Part shown: piece by piece, positions 43,664 to 55,117 of the stretch | Layout: each line of letters begins with the position of its first letter | Numbering within the stretch: position 1 is the first letter of the stretch | Assembly: GCA_002785985.1 (NCBI GenBank) | Contig: NHNU01000013.1 | Location: 434,001 to 498,000 of the forward strand | DNA length: 64,000 nt | Direction: 5' to 3' | Origin: Microcyclosporella mali | Taxonomy: Eukaryota; Ascomycota; Dothideomycetes; Mycosphaerellales; Mycosphaerellaceae | The notes under the pieces: model-generated | Database searches by the model: none | What the model saw: the letters and a program-made list of their open reading frames with translations, nothing else | Told to the model about the DNA's origin: nothing | Program-made: the position numbers and the translations under genes

Positions 43664-45126
43664 ATGCAACTCTCACTGACCCTCGTTGTATTGGGCACGT
43701 ACGCTGTCGCCTATCCATTTGTCCTGGATGCAGATCGAACTCTACATGCGCTTGACTCTCGTGCGGCTGCATCACCTCCTCAGGGCTCGGCTGGTGCAGT
43801 ACGGAACCATGAGCTTCGGCCTTCCTTGAGAACGGGCTAACTTTCTGTAGCTACCGTTGAAGCCGCCACCATTTGACCCAAAAGTGCAATATGTCAGCAA
43901 CAAGGGCGCTCACGCATTCGTTGCGCCGGAAGATAGTGATGCACGCGGACCGTGTCCAGGGTACTTTGATATGCTGCCCATCGTTCTAAGGCTGGAGCGA
44001 CTGACAGCCATGTTAGTCTCAACGCAATGGCGAACCATAACTATCTGCCGCACAACGGCGTCGCGACCATTGACCAGTTTGCTACTGGAACTCAAAATGT
44101 GTTTGGCATGGGAAAGGACCTCGCATACTTCCTTGCCATCTACGGCGCGGTCGTGGACGGAACGCTTACGTCTTGGTCTATCGCGGGCACTCCACACGTA
44201 AGGACTACAAAGCCTTGCGTGGCTCGGCCAGTCGGCTGACGGCATACAGTACGGTATCGGAGGAAGCCACGGCAACTACGAGACCGACAGCTCCCCCATC
44301 CGTGCGGACTTGAACCAATACGGCAGCAACACGAAAGCCATCATGTCTCAGTTTATGACGCTTTACAACATGCAGCCTGATGCCGCCACGGCGAACTACA
44401 ATCTGGACGTGCTACGTGATTTCCGCTCGAAGCGCTTCGATGAGTCAATTCAGAAGAATCCCAACTTCTACTACGGGGTGTTCAGCGGCATCGCTGTCTC
44501 GCAAGCAGCGTTTACCTTCGTAGGCTTCATCGACTTATCCTACTACCCACACATCACCGCTGACTGCGATTGCATTACAGATCTATCGCTTCATGTCCAA
44601 CAAGTCTGCAGAGTATCCAGAAGGCATCCTCAACAAGAACACAATGAAAGCCTTCATGGGCGTCTACGGTCCTGAAGACAATCTCACCTTCATCCCGGGC
44701 TGGCAACGCATTCCAGACAACTGGTACAAGCGCAACCCATCCGACAACTACACCATTCCCTACTTCATGACCGATATTGGCTATCTCGCGCAGCGCGACC
44801 CTCGTATCCTCATCCCCGGCTGCAACCAGGGGAAAGTGAACACTTTCAACCAGATCTCGGCGTCTGTGCTGTCCGGCGGCGTGTACACTGCTGCTTCCGT
44901 GGCGCAGAATCCGCTGTGTTTCGTCAGCCAGTACACGATTGCGACGCTGCCATCTTCCACTGGTCTGCAGGCGAGCGCTCTGAAGCCTGTGGTGAATGCG
45001 CTGCAGGCCGTGGGGAATTGTCCTGCTATTCCGAATGCGAATATGAATGCCTTCGGTGTTTGTCCGGGATTCTCGTACTATGGAGGCCCGACGGCACCGG
45101 TGGCTCCGGGCGCTATCCAGTCGTGA
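43664..45126 (+). CDS. Chloroperoxidase-like heme-thiolate peroxidase (peroxidase family 2)
   Basis: Proposed join(43664..43798,43851..43960,44017..44197,44250..44519,44581..45126), 413 aa, introns of 52-61 nt. The signal peptide is MQLSLTLVVLGTYAVAYP. The proximal heme motif PCPG (residues about 79-82, split by intron 2) leads to the family hallmark LNAMANHNYLPHNG. The distal region contains GIGGSHGNYETDSSPIRADL, then FRSKRFDESIQKNPNFYY. C-terminal NWYKRNPSDNYTIPYF is family-typical. Secreted members oxidise or peroxygenate organic compounds with hydrogen peroxide through a Cys-ligated heme. No stop or shift is needed, and every junction keeps frame. A 19-nt minisatellite follows the stop codon closely. 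The substrate is unknown. Confidence 0.92.
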
Positions 45127-45142
45127 GGACGGCGAGACTGAG

Positions 45143-45218
45143 AGCGTGAGGGGGAGTGAGAGTATGAGGGCAGAGTGAAGGCATGAGAGCAGAGCGAGAG
45201 CATGAGAGCAGAGCGAGC
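45143..45218. repeat. 19-nt purine-rich minisatellite
   Basis: Two identical 19-nt units (45181-45199 and 45200-45218, starting GCATGAGAGCAGAGCGAG) are preceded by a diverged unit (45162-45180, GTATGAGGGCAGAGTGAAG) and a weaker one from about 45143. The array starts about 17 nt after the peroxidase stop codon and lies in its probable 3' UTR. Confidence 0.85.
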
Positions 45219-45782
45219 AAGAGGCGGTAGGCGTGATGATACCTGAATGTTTCGTGTTTGGATCAGAAGTACATGTAGCTGGTAAAGGTCGCTGCATACA
45301 ACAGTCGGATAGCGATACACACTGGATAGTCTGATGTCTGTCCTGCCCGATAGTCGCTATGATTTCTGAGGAAGACTGAACACTTCGTACCGCTGCGGCT
45401 CTGCCGTTGATTAGCGTGCTCTTGGCGTCGCGTGGGACTTCACATCGTCGTGACATGTGCTTCGCTGTGACACCTGCTTTCCTCCGATCATCGACTGGCG
45501 TGTCTGCCTTCATCTCATACCCCATTTGGTCTTCCTCATATCACGGTCTGAAGTCGACTTCACAACTCTCCTGTGTGGTACGCCAACAACAGTGAACCAT
45601 ACAACGCTGACCCCTCATACCACCCATCAATACCATTACCACGCCCTCTACGCGATTCCCAGCCGGCTGGGGACGCACGCGACCACTATCTAATAATCCT
45701 CGTTCACGAACGCACAACTGAATCTCCTAAAACAATACACTCTCAATCTACACGATAGAATCTACCAGACACGTCTGCCACC
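45219..45782. other. Intergenic, TAF12 promoter side, no gene seen
   Basis: Between the minisatellite and TAF12. The last 150 nt are A/C-rich with ACAAC and CCACCA words, like a fungal 5' leader. No coding features. Confidence 0.5.
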
Positions 45783-47615
45783 ATGTCGCAAAACCCGCCG
45801 CCGATGATTCGGCCAAATCAGATCGACCAGCTCCCCATACTTGACGCGGCGACGAAGGCACAATACAAAACAGGCCTCCAGAATCTATGGGAGGCTTACG
45901 AGAACAATCCCGAGGGCAGTGAGAAGAAGCAGCAGGCTGCTGACAAGATCAAGACGGCCAGCGGCAAGCTCATGGCTCAGCTGGCGCAGGCTCGCAACCG
46001 TCCAGGCTCTGGCAACGGGGCGCGACCAAATGTACCGCCGCAGGGCAATATGAGTGCCATGCAGGCTCAACAGCAGATGAACTCGCAGCAGCAAATGGCA
46101 CAGGCTCAGGCGCGGGCACAAGCAGCTCAAGGCGCGCAGCTCAATCAGCAGCCACGACCGCAGCTGTCGCAACAAGCACAGAGCGAATTGGAGAACGTCA
46201 AGTTGGTCAAGCCCCCGAATGTGGCGCCACAGAATTTCGAGACTTGGAAGCAACAATGGCGGAAGGATGCTTTTCAAATGCTGGCCAGACGCGATGCCAT
46301 CGTCCTTAAAGCACGGCAATTGAATGGACTCATCAAGACGTCAGAGCAGAATGGTCAGGAGCCGTCGGCCGAGGCGGTAAAACAGTTTGACGAGGCCAAA
46401 AGGGCTTTAGACGTCGCGAATTCTAGGTGGAAGCAATGGAAAGCGCAAGGCGAGGGAACCGCGCAAGCACCACCACCACCACCACAGCAGCAGCAACAAG
46501 TGCCTCAGCAGCGACCTTCAACTCAGCAAGGCGGCAATGCACTCCAGCAACAGCAGCAAAATCAGCAAGATGCGAAGCCAGTGACAGCCGATGCCATTTC
46601 GCCGTCGCAGCCTCAGGCCAACTTCCAGCAACCAACGCAGCAACAAAATGTACCTGCACAGCAACCAGCGCAGAACATGCCACCGCAAGGACAGCCTGCG
46701 CAACCGCAGCTCAACCAGACACCGCAGTCTGCGAATATGCCTCAGCCTCCGCAGAACTTTCCACAGCAGAATATGCAGCAGCCTACTCAACCACGACCAC
46801 AGATCAACACGCAAATGCAGAATCCCAGCCAGATGGGCGGCCAGCAAGGCGCACCTGGACCTGCTATGCCCAACAATGTCGGACAAGTGAATCCGCAACG
46901 ACCCCAGCCGCTCAGTCACCAGCAGGCTATGAGTCAAGCGGCTAATAGCTACACGCAGACCCAACAAACGCAGCAACAGCCGCCGATGCCGAACGGGCTT
47001 CCATTCACCAGCCAGCCAGGATCGGCGACGCAACAGAATACACCTACTACGCAATACCCAAATCTGCAGGGCACTCAAACCAGCAGCGCCAACACGAGGT
47101 TCCCTATTCCGAAGACACTTGCCCTCGATCCACGCACCCAGAACGCCGTTGCTGGTCCACCTTCCCGGCCTACGCTCAACAACCAGGGCGCGATGTTCAC
47201 ACCAGGTGTCATGCGCGCGCCACCGTATGTGCTTGAGGGCGAAGGCGATCGCGTCTTGAGCAAGCGCAAGCTAGACGAGCTTGTGCGTCAAGTCACTGGC
47301 GCCGCGCCATCTTCCGACAACAGCGAAGTCTCATCAGTGCTCACGCCAGAAGTCGAAGAGTCCATTCTTCAGGTCGCCGATAACTTCGTAGACGACGTCA
47401 TCACAGCAGCCTGCCGACTCGCCAAACTCCGCCCAAACCAGACGCTGGATATTCGCGACGTGCAAATGGCGCTCGAGCGTAACTACGGCATTCGCATTCC
47501 CGGATACAGCCTGGATGAGGTGCGCACAGTCCGCAAGTTCCAACCGGCGCCGGGTTGGCACAGCAAGATGCAGGCAGTCCAGGCGGGCAAAGTCATGGGC
47601 AGTAGAGACGCTTAG
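45783..47615 (+). CDS. TAF12: TFIID/SAGA subunit TAF12
   Basis: Single exon, 610 aa, start context CCACCATGTCG. The C-terminal histone fold is diagnostic: LSKRKLDELVRQVTG, then LTPEVEESILQVADNFVDDV, ITAACRLAKLRPNQTLDIRD, VQMALERNYGIRIPGYSLDE and VRTVRKFQPAPGW. TAF12 pairs with TAF4 in TFIID and with Ada1 in SAGA through this H2B-like fold. The N-terminal 450 residues are Gln/Pro/Asn-rich low-complexity sequence with two short conserved patches (PNQIDQLPILDAATKAQYKT, and QNFETWKQQWRKDAFQM). The long Gln-rich part gives strong overlapping frames on both strands (46423-47078), which are not genes. Product nuclear. Identification secure from the histone fold. Confidence 0.95.
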   Translation: MSQNPPPMIRPNQIDQLPILDAATKAQYKTGLQNLWEAYENNPEGSEKKQQAADKIKTASGKLMAQLAQARNRPGSGNGARPNVPPQGNMSAMQAQQQMNSQQQMAQAQARAQAAQGAQLNQQPRPQLSQQAQSELENVKLVKPPNVAPQNFETWKQQWRKDAFQMLARRDAIVLKARQLNGLIKTSEQNGQEPSAEAVKQFDEAKRALDVANSRWKQWKAQGEGTAQAPPPPPQQQQQVPQQRPSTQQGGNALQQQQQNQQDAKPVTADAISPSQPQANFQQPTQQQNVPAQQPAQNMPPQGQPAQPQLNQTPQSANMPQPPQNFPQQNMQQPTQPRPQINTQMQNPSQMGGQQGAPGPAMPNNVGQVNPQRPQPLSHQQAMSQAANSYTQTQQTQQQPPMPNGLPFTSQPGSATQQNTPTTQYPNLQGTQTSSANTRFPIPKTLALDPRTQNAVAGPPSRPTLNNQGAMFTPGVMRAPPYVLEGEGDRVLSKRKLDELVRQVTGAAPSSDNSEVSSVLTPEVEESILQVADNFVDDVITAACRLAKLRPNQTLDIRDVQMALERNYGIRIPGYSLDEVRTVRKFQPAPGWHSKMQAVQAGKVMGSRDA

Positions 47616-48718
47616 CAGGCACCTCGCGCAACCAGGTCTTCTGTACGGGATGAGTCACAGCCGCAGACGAGTGAGACGACGCCTACTGCTAAGCGACAGT
47701 GCGAAAATGGGCAGATGTCTAAGAGATTGCCCAAGAAGAAGAACGGGCAGGTTAATGGCACTAGTCAGGGGGAGTGTCGCTCTTCCTGATTGCGGCATGG
47801 CTATGGACTGCTTTATATTCGCGGTATGATTTTACTTTCTTCACGACTTGGGCAAGCGAGGCGTTATCATGCGGGGCAGCATCTGGTCGCTCGGGCCACC
47901 GCCGAGAAAGAATGGCTGTACTATGAGCTATATCAAATGGAATTGGACTTCATCAAGGACGTTCATTTCGTTTCACAATCCATCTGTGTCAGCGTCTTGA
48001 AGTAAGATATCTGCTTAAGGTTTGCTGGAGAATGAAACAAACACGCATCTTCCGGCTTTCGACCGTGATTGCTTGAGTCAACACCCCAACAAGATGAAGT
48101 CTATCGTAATTTGATCCAAGGAGGTACAGTATACTGACCAAAGCAAATGGAGGATAGCAAGCGCGATTGCTACCATGATCGCCACTCAGCAGGGTCTGGC
48201 TTCGAGCTGAATGCCTTGCGCTGGTACCACGATTCTCTTCAGCCAAGCTCGACACTGGTTCAGACCCTGGTGACACCGGAACACCGGAAGAACTAGGAAG
48301 GAGGTAAGCGGGATAAGAAATGTCAGATCAGCCGCCTCCACAGCTGTGTTCTCGATCATTCATCGTTGCTGTGTGTCTAATTGCTATAAGCAGCGCGTTC
48401 AACAATATCCTGTTTCGGAAGGTGATTGACGTGTCAAACAAGACAAGTCACCCAAACACCCAATGGCATCAGGCAGCCCGCACGAAGGAAGAATCGAACC
48501 ACATGGTGTCCATGGCTCCTTTTACAGCCGCACGAAGGGCATGTCATGTCGAACACCGCCCGCCTCATACATGCTGTGTTTCTATATTTGATGAGCCTTG
48601 ATCACCTGCAAAGTAATCCCTGTAGGTGGTTTCTAGCACTTCTCGGACCTGTATCAGGTCTGCTTTCCTTGTCTTCGCTTTTTCTGGTCTTCGTTCACGT
48701 TGTGTTTGCTGCACAGAG
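47616..48718. other. Intergenic, no gene seen
   Basis: TAF12 3' region and multicopper oxidase promoter, about 1.1 kb. Nothing coding recognised. Confidence 0.5.
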
Positions 48719-50536
48719 ATGATGCTTACCACGATTATTACAGCCTTCGTGGGCCTTGTGGGAGCGACTGCTTGGGAACCTCGAGGACGGCCTGAGCATT
48801 ACGGTGGACCACATTGGCATGACGAGAGCTTTCAACCGGATCACATCTTGCGGATAACATACGAAAATGTCTCAATTGCGTGCCAGTCCCGCGCTTCTGT
48901 GCTGGTCAATGGCACATCGCCTGGACCGCCTCTGAGCCTCCCGCCTGGTCGGACAAGCTGGATTCGAGTGTATAATGACATGGACGAATACAACACCACA
49001 ATACATTGGCATGGACTCAGTCAACGCCTTGCGCCTTTCTCAGACGGCTCTCCTGCTGCGAGCCAATGGCCTATACCGCCTAGGCATTTCTTCGACTACG
49101 AAGTTCATCCGCTGTGGACGGAGTCTGGGACTTACTTCTATCATTCTCATGTTGGCTTTCAGGCGGACACTTGCGCAGGACCGCTGATTGTTGAAGACAA
49201 AGGAGCGTCTCCGTACGCATACGATGAAGAGCGGATTGTGATGTTCACAGATTACTTTAACAAGACTGATGATCAGATTGAAGACGGCCTCGTGGCGACT
49301 CCATTCGTCTGGAGCGGGGAGACAAATGCTGTTCTGATCAATGGTGTAGGCGTGTCGATCGGAGAGACTGCCGGACAGGGTGAATGCAAGCTTCCTGTCA
49401 TCGATGTCGACCCTGGCAAAACATATCGCTTTCGCTTCATAGGTGGCACAGCCCTCTCCATGACCCAATTTGCCATAGTCGATCACAACAACTTCACTAT
49501 CATCGAAGCGGATGGTTCGTACACCCAACCCCACACAGAAGAGTTCATGCAGCTTTCCTCAGGCCAACGCTTCGATGCGCTCTTCACGACCAAATCACAA
49601 AGTGAACTAGGCAACCAAACCGACTACCTCATCCAACTCGAAACCAAAGATCGTCCGGCTGTCTACACAGGCTACGGCATTCTGCGATACTCCTCGCCGA
49701 CCCCTGGCCCGCAAATCTCCACCGGCCCTGCCGTACCTCCCCTGACCCTCACAAACGCAACCTACGCATGGGCCGAATACGCCCTCGAACCCCTCTATCC
49801 CAACAGTTTCCCCACCGCCTCCGAAGTAACACGCCGCATCGAGATCGACAACCGCCAGGTCTTCACACAAACAAGCATCTGGCACATCAACGGTCTGCAA
49901 TGGAACGAGACCAGCTCCCCTTACGTCGGAGACAAACCCTACCTCGTCAACATCTACGAGAACGGCCAATCTGCTATCCCCAACTACACCGCAGCGCTAG
50001 AGAACAACGGCTGGGACCCGACGACTTACACCTGGCCCGCGAAGATCGGCGAAGTGATCGAGATCATCTGGTACAACACCGGCTCTCTGGTGCAGGACAA
50101 TGGAGGCCTAGACTACCACCCTTTCCACCTGCACGGCGGCCACTGCTACGATATCGGCTCCGGCAACGGCACATACAACGCCACAGCCAACGAGATCCGC
50201 CTGCAAGGCTACAACCCCGTGCTCCGCGATACCACGAATCTGTATCGGTATAGCACGAAAACGGTCGCTGGCACGAGACAGGGCTGGAGGGGGTGGAGGT
50301 TGCGGGTGGAGGATGCGGGCGTATGGATGATTCATTGCCATATCTTGCAGCATATGATCATGGGCATGCAGAGCGTGTGGGTCATGGGAGACTACGAGCA
50401 GATCGTGAGCGAGCCGGTGCAGGACGTGGAGGGCTATCTGACTTATGGGGGAGATGTCAATGGGAATGAGACGTGGTCGCCGAGGGTTGTCCATTGGTTT
50501 GGCGATGACGGAGATGACGATGGTGATGGTCAATAA
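48719..50536 (+). CDS. Secreted multicopper oxidase, ascorbate-oxidase/laccase type
   Basis: Single exon, 605 aa. A signal peptide (MMLTTIITAFVGLVGATA) precedes three cupredoxin domains. The four copper-binding motifs are complete: TTIHWHGLSQ, YFYHSHVGFQ, DYHPFHLHGGH and MIHCHILQHMIMGM. The type 1 copper Cys and His are present, with Met as the likely axial residue. Many N-glycosylation sequons (NTT, NGT, NET) fit secretion. The DGSPAASQWPIPPRHFFDYE block is typical of ascomycete ascorbate-oxidase-like enzymes, and no C-terminal membrane anchor as in Fet3 is seen. Such enzymes oxidise phenols or ascorbate, reducing oxygen to water. The frame is open upstream to 48626, but the first good start is ATG 48719, followed at once by a second ATG. 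The C-terminus is acidic (DDGDDDGDG). Confidence 0.93.
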   Translation: MMLTTIITAFVGLVGATAWEPRGRPEHYGGPHWHDESFQPDHILRITYENVSIACQSRASVLVNGTSPGPPLSLPPGRTSWIRVYNDMDEYNTTIHWHGLSQRLAPFSDGSPAASQWPIPPRHFFDYEVHPLWTESGTYFYHSHVGFQADTCAGPLIVEDKGASPYAYDEERIVMFTDYFNKTDDQIEDGLVATPFVWSGETNAVLINGVGVSIGETAGQGECKLPVIDVDPGKTYRFRFIGGTALSMTQFAIVDHNNFTIIEADGSYTQPHTEEFMQLSSGQRFDALFTTKSQSELGNQTDYLIQLETKDRPAVYTGYGILRYSSPTPGPQISTGPAVPPLTLTNATYAWAEYALEPLYPNSFPTASEVTRRIEIDNRQVFTQTSIWHINGLQWNETSSPYVGDKPYLVNIYENGQSAIPNYTAALENNGWDPTTYTWPAKIGEVIEIIWYNTGSLVQDNGGLDYHPFHLHGGHCYDIGSGNGTYNATANEIRLQGYNPVLRDTTNLYRYSTKTVAGTRQGWRGWRLRVEDAGVWMIHCHILQHMIMGMQSVWVMGDYEQIVSEPVQDVEGYLTYGGDVNGNETWSPRVVHWFGDDGDDDGDGQ

Positions 50537-50700
50537 TTTGAAAAACGAGTGCGGATCGCTACTCTGTCCTATATGGCCGTTTCCGTGTCTCTGTATACCA
50601 TGTAGTGCCGATCAGCCGTGCCATATGCGATGATATCGCGTAAGTATGTCCAACCTAGGATGTGATTTCCCAGAACGCCATCCCTATCATCACCTGCAAA

Positions 50701-52181
50701 TCACGCCTGTCCTCCACAGAACGCCATACCCTGCAACAAGTCCTCGGCAAGCACGTCTAGTCCACCGCCATGCTTGTCCTCGATACCGAAAGAAATAATG
50801 AGATCGTCATCCAGGTAACCGTGGTACCCCATTCCCATCCGCTTCCAAGCCATCTGCGTAGTAAAGATCATCTGCGTCTGATCATTGGGCTTCCATGTAC
50901 TCCACCTCCACAATTCGCCGACTTTGCCCCGCCCGTTATACCAGAACGGTATACTCGATACACCGTGGATGGCAAAGGGTGCGTCGCGGTTGAAGAGGAG
51001 GAGGTAGGGTTCGTACACGCCGTGATTGTAGAAGCTCTTCGATTGGAAGAGGATCATATTGAAAGTATTTTGAGCGTTTGGACTGCACGATGGGTCCGAC
51101 CGTTTGCAGAGCGTAATGGAGAGGGAGTTGGTAGCTTGGTGGATGTGCTCGTGGCCATTCTGGTGGAGTTTGGGCATAAGGCGAGCCATACATTCCTTAT
51201 CGCTCGTAGCCAGGGGAGCCAGGTCCTCGCCAACAGACCCGTCCCCTGCAAGCTTTGCAAACACGCGATGAGATTCAGAAAGATCGTAGTGCAAGTATAT
51301 TTCGCCCTTGGAATCCCAGAAAGCGAACCAGTTCTTTTCTATTGGTCCGTAAGGAGGTGGACGTTGGAGATCTGTGGCGAAAAAGAAGTCCTGAGACGAG
51401 TTTGTTACTGCACCCTCGCCGCGACTCGTCCATGGCACCAGACGCCGCAGGTCGTGAATCCACTGGCCTAGACAGCTGTTCTTTGACTGGGAGCCGTAGA
51501 TGATGAATGGTCGGTCGGGTCCATGGAATATGCGCGCATCGTGGGGGCCAATAACGTCAGTCATGGGTGCCAGCTCACCGGTACATTGCTCTGTTATAGT
51601 AGACGCAATTGGCAGAGTCATAGGCGACGAAGTACACTTCATCGTCTTGTCCTCGTCATGATACGTCGCTTCACATACAATCTCTGTATTCCTACCTCGT
51701 CTCTCAGCGACACAGATCAACACCACGGCACAGCTGTCACTCACCATATGTCATTGTCATCTTTACTCTTGTCCCTCTGCGCAATCATGATATACGTCTC
51801 TTCCTTGTACGGATGCGGTATAATGCTCGGATTGAAGGCGCCCTCATCCAGAAAATCGACAACAAACCACTTGCCATCTCTGGTCATCTGCGACCTGAGC
51901 TCGACATGCTCGATCCGCATATTCTCGTGGGAGGCTTCATTCTCCTCGTCGGACAGGGTGTTGGTCCAGGTGTTGGCTTCGGCAGGATACCAGCCATCCT
52001 CAGGGTTGGCTACATGCTCGTACTCGATGCGAGTGCCGTCTCCCTCTACCAGGGGATTTGGCGGAGCCGAACGTGTGCTGCGGAAGACAGTGGTGAGGCT
52101 GATGAGGAGGATGACCAGAAGGGCGCCGGAGAGGAAGGACACCAGACGAGGATCGCAACGATATGTAGTACGGATCGCCAT
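50701..52181 (-). CDS. Type II membrane protein, possible glycan-active beta-propeller
   Basis: Proposed complement(join(50701..51691,51745..52181)), 475 aa, one 53-nt intron. A short basic tail is followed by a signal anchor (LVSFLSGALLVILLISLTTV) and a long luminal domain. Motifs include FNPSIIPHPYKEETYIMIAQ, IGPHDARIFHGPDRPFIIYG, NWFAFWDSKGEIYLHYDLSE and the C-terminal EDLLQGMAFC. The repeated DAR/PFIIYG and PSIIPHP pattern resembles five-bladed propellers of GH43/GH130-like and fungal glycosyltransferase families, so Golgi glycan processing is a reasonable guess. This is inference and no catalytic residue is assigned. It is transcribed divergently from ATM1 across 416 nt. An acceptor at 51692 (GGTAG) was chosen because it alone keeps frame (DIWNTEIVCEATYHD). 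Confidence 0.8.
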
Positions 52182-52597
52182 GCTTTCGGCCACACTCCAC
52201 TTCTAATAAGCGATCTCTTCGTGTATCCACACACACACCCTTGCAACCTTCGCGCAATGTGCTACTGTTACTAGCGGCTGATCTCCTGATGGCTCGTGCG
52301 GATATCATCCCACGTGATGCTGACTCGACGGGTGAGGCTCTGCGGGCCGGTGGGATGCGAAGAGTGGTTGCCGAGGTTTCCCAGTCTGCATCACGACGAC
52401 ATTGCTGGAGAGCACGCGATCCGCAGAGAGCACGTCGTTGAGTCCCACTTTCTATTCCCCAACAGCCAGATAGACTGCACAGACAGTATCTGGGAGAGCG
52501 GTGCTCAGCTAGCATTATCCAACCTCGCCCGGCCATGTTGAAGCGATAGATTCGACACGCTTGGTGGTATCGGGTTGATATCGATATTAAGAGCAAT
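52182..52597. other. Divergent promoter region, no gene seen
   Basis: A 416-nt region shared by the minus-strand type II membrane protein gene and plus-strand ATM1. Overlapping short frames only. Confidence 0.5.
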
Positions 52598-54805
52598 ATG
52601 TTAGCAAGCAGTGCCTGTCTCCGGGCAGTGCGACCCTGCTTGGTTCAGCACAAGAAGCAGGAAGCATCAATACTTCTCCAAGCGGCGTGGCATAAGAAGC
52701 GCATCTTCGCAACAACACCCCGGCACAGAAAGGACGATGCTAGAGCAAGAACAATCCAGCAAGAGGAGGAGAAGGCGACGAAGCCGGTGACTGCGGAAGC
52801 GAAAGCTGCTGCCAAAGCTCAGGCCAGGACAGATCCACTGTTAGCCGAGCAGACAGTCTCCAACAAAGAGCAGAGGAAAGCAGACTGGGCCATCATCAAG
52901 GATATGTCTGCGTATCTGTGGCCCAAGAATGACTTGAATACCAAAGTCAGAGTTGGGCTGAGTGTTGGTCTGCTCGTAGGAGCCAAGGTGGGCGAACGTG
53001 AGAATTTCTCACATTGTTCCTGTTGTGTTGATAGAGTATGTAGGTCCTCAATGTGCAAGTCCCCTTCTACTTCAAGACTATCGTCGACTCCATGAACATC
53101 GACTTCGCAGCCGTTGGTGGAACAGCGATGACTGTTGCTGGTGCTGCTATCTTCTCATGTAAGCGTGTCCATACCTCTCGCGACCGCTTCGTACTAATGG
53201 TGTGAAGACGGCGCTGCCAGGATAGGAGCGACAGTCTTCCAAGAGTTCCGCAATGCAGTCTTCGCAAGCGTATCACAGAGCGCAATCCGCAAAGTCGCCG
53301 CCAACATTTTCGAACACCTTCTCAGATTAGATCTCAATTTCCACCTCTCCCGACAGACAGGAGGCCTGACTCGCGCCATTGATCGCGGAACCAAAGGCAT
53401 CTCCTTCCTACTAAGCAGCATGGTCTTCCACATCATCCCCACAGCCCTTGAGATAGGTCTTGTATGCGGCATCCTCACATATCAATTCGGCTGGAAATTC
53501 GCCGTTCTCACCGTCGGCACTATGACAGCATATTCATGGTTCACTATCGCAACAACAGCCTGGCGCACGAAATTCCGCAAACAAGCCAACGCAGCAGACA
53601 ACAGGGGAGCAACAGTCGCGGTGGACAGTTTGATCAACTACGAAGCAGTCAAGTACTTCAACAACGAAGCCTACGAAGCGAAACGCTACGACGCCGCTCT
53701 CAAGAACTACCAAGACGCCAGCATCAAAGTCGCCACATCCCTGGCATACTTGAACAGCGGCCAGAACCTCATTTTCTCCGGAGCTCTCACAGCAATGATG
53801 TACATGGCCGCCCAAGGAGTCAGCACCGGAAACCTTACAGTTGGCGATCTCGTCCTCGTCAACCAGCTCGTCTTCCAACTCTCCGTGCCCCTCAACTTCC
53901 TTGGCAGCGTCTACCGTGAACTGCGCCAATCACTCCTCGACATGGAAACGCTGTTCAATCTGCAGAAAGTCAACGTGGCGATCAAGGAGCCCGCGAACGC
54001 ACCCCCTCTACTGCTGAATAAGGGTGGCGAGATCAGATTCGAGAACGTCTCGTTCGCGTACCGCCCTGATCGGCCTATCTTGCAAAACTTGAACATGACC
54101 ATCCCAGCAGGGAAGAAAGTCGCGATTGTAGGACCTTCAGGCTGCGGGAAGTCCACCATCCTCCGCCTGCTCTTCCGCTTCTACGATCCCCAATCTGGTC
54201 GCATCACGATCGATGGGCAAGATATTCGAGACGTAAGCTTGGAATCTCTTCGCAAAAGTATAGGCGTCGTACCGCAAGACACCCCTCTTTTCAACGATAC
54301 GATCGAACACAATATCCGATATGGCAAGATCACGTCGACGACAGAAGAGGTCGTCGCGGCAGCGAAACGTGCCCGTATTCACGATACCATCTCCCTCCTC
54401 CCGGACGGCTACAACACCATGGTCGGTGAGCGCGGTATGATGATCTCCGGTGGCGAGAAACAACGTCTAGCTATCTCCAGACTCATCCTCAAAGACCCAC
54501 CCTTGCTCTTCTTCGACGAAGCTACGTCTGCGCTGGACACGCACACAGAGACTACCCTTCTTCACAATATCAAAGAGATATTGAAGGAGAAGAAGAGGAC
54601 GTCGGTGTTTATTGCGCATCGGCTGAGGACGATCTATGATAGTGATGTGATTATTGTGTTGAAGGAGGGGAGAGTGGCGGAGCAGGGCACGCATGAGGGG
54701 TTAGTCGATGGTGGAGGCATTTATGGAGAGTTGTGGAGTGCGCAGGAGATGGCTTTTGGAGAGGATGAAAGCGAGAGTAAGGAGATGAGGAAAGAGCAGA
54801 AATGA
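52598..54805 (+). CDS. ATM1: Mitochondrial ABC exporter Atm1
   Basis: Proposed join(52598..52987,53044..53158,53208..54805), 700 aa. Intron 2 has a textbook TACTAAT branch site. The basic Ser/Ala/Arg-rich N-terminus, with few acidic residues, fits a mitochondrial presequence. The half-transporter membrane domain holds VLNVQVPFYFKTIVDSMNID, LLRLDLNFHLSRQTGGLTRA and YFNNEAYEAKRYDAALKNYQ. The nucleotide-binding domain has Walker A GPSGCGKST (about residue 477), the signature ISGGEKQR (about 581) and Walker B LLFFDEATSALD (about 601). The full set of Atm1-specific blocks (NRGATVAVDSLINYEAVKYF) is present. Atm1 exports a glutathione-linked sulfur compound from the matrix for cytosolic Fe-S protein assembly. 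Two half-transporters form the inner-membrane dimer. The gene is intact. Confidence 0.95.
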
Positions 54806-55117
54806 TTCGATGTCCTCGGGTTCAAGTGACCGATATTCTGGTACTCCAGCTCGAGTGCCCAAAGACGCTTGAGCCGACTCACGGCGCACGCGCCGTGGCG
54901 AGCCCTGACTGTCGACATTCGACGCCGTCTTTGCCTATGGTGATGAGGATGGTTCAGGCGAAGGCTTGATAGAGCCTGTCGGCTCTGGGTAGAAGGTGGG
55001 CAGCCGCCACTTGATGTTGGCAATGCAGATTATTCAGCAGCAGAATGCAAAAGCCACGACCCTCACGAAGCTACGATCTTGCTTGTTCTTGCAGCTCAAG
55101 ACTCCCTTCATTGCCAT
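54806..55117. other. Intergenic between convergent genes, no gene seen
   Basis: About 310 nt holding the 3' ends of ATM1 and the small minus-strand gene. Nothing coding recognised. Confidence 0.5.

Noticed and set aside
46423..47078. Long frames on both strands inside TAF12
   Set aside because: They are frame shadows of the CAG/CAA-rich Gln tract (poly-Leu, poly-Ala and poly-Thr readings).
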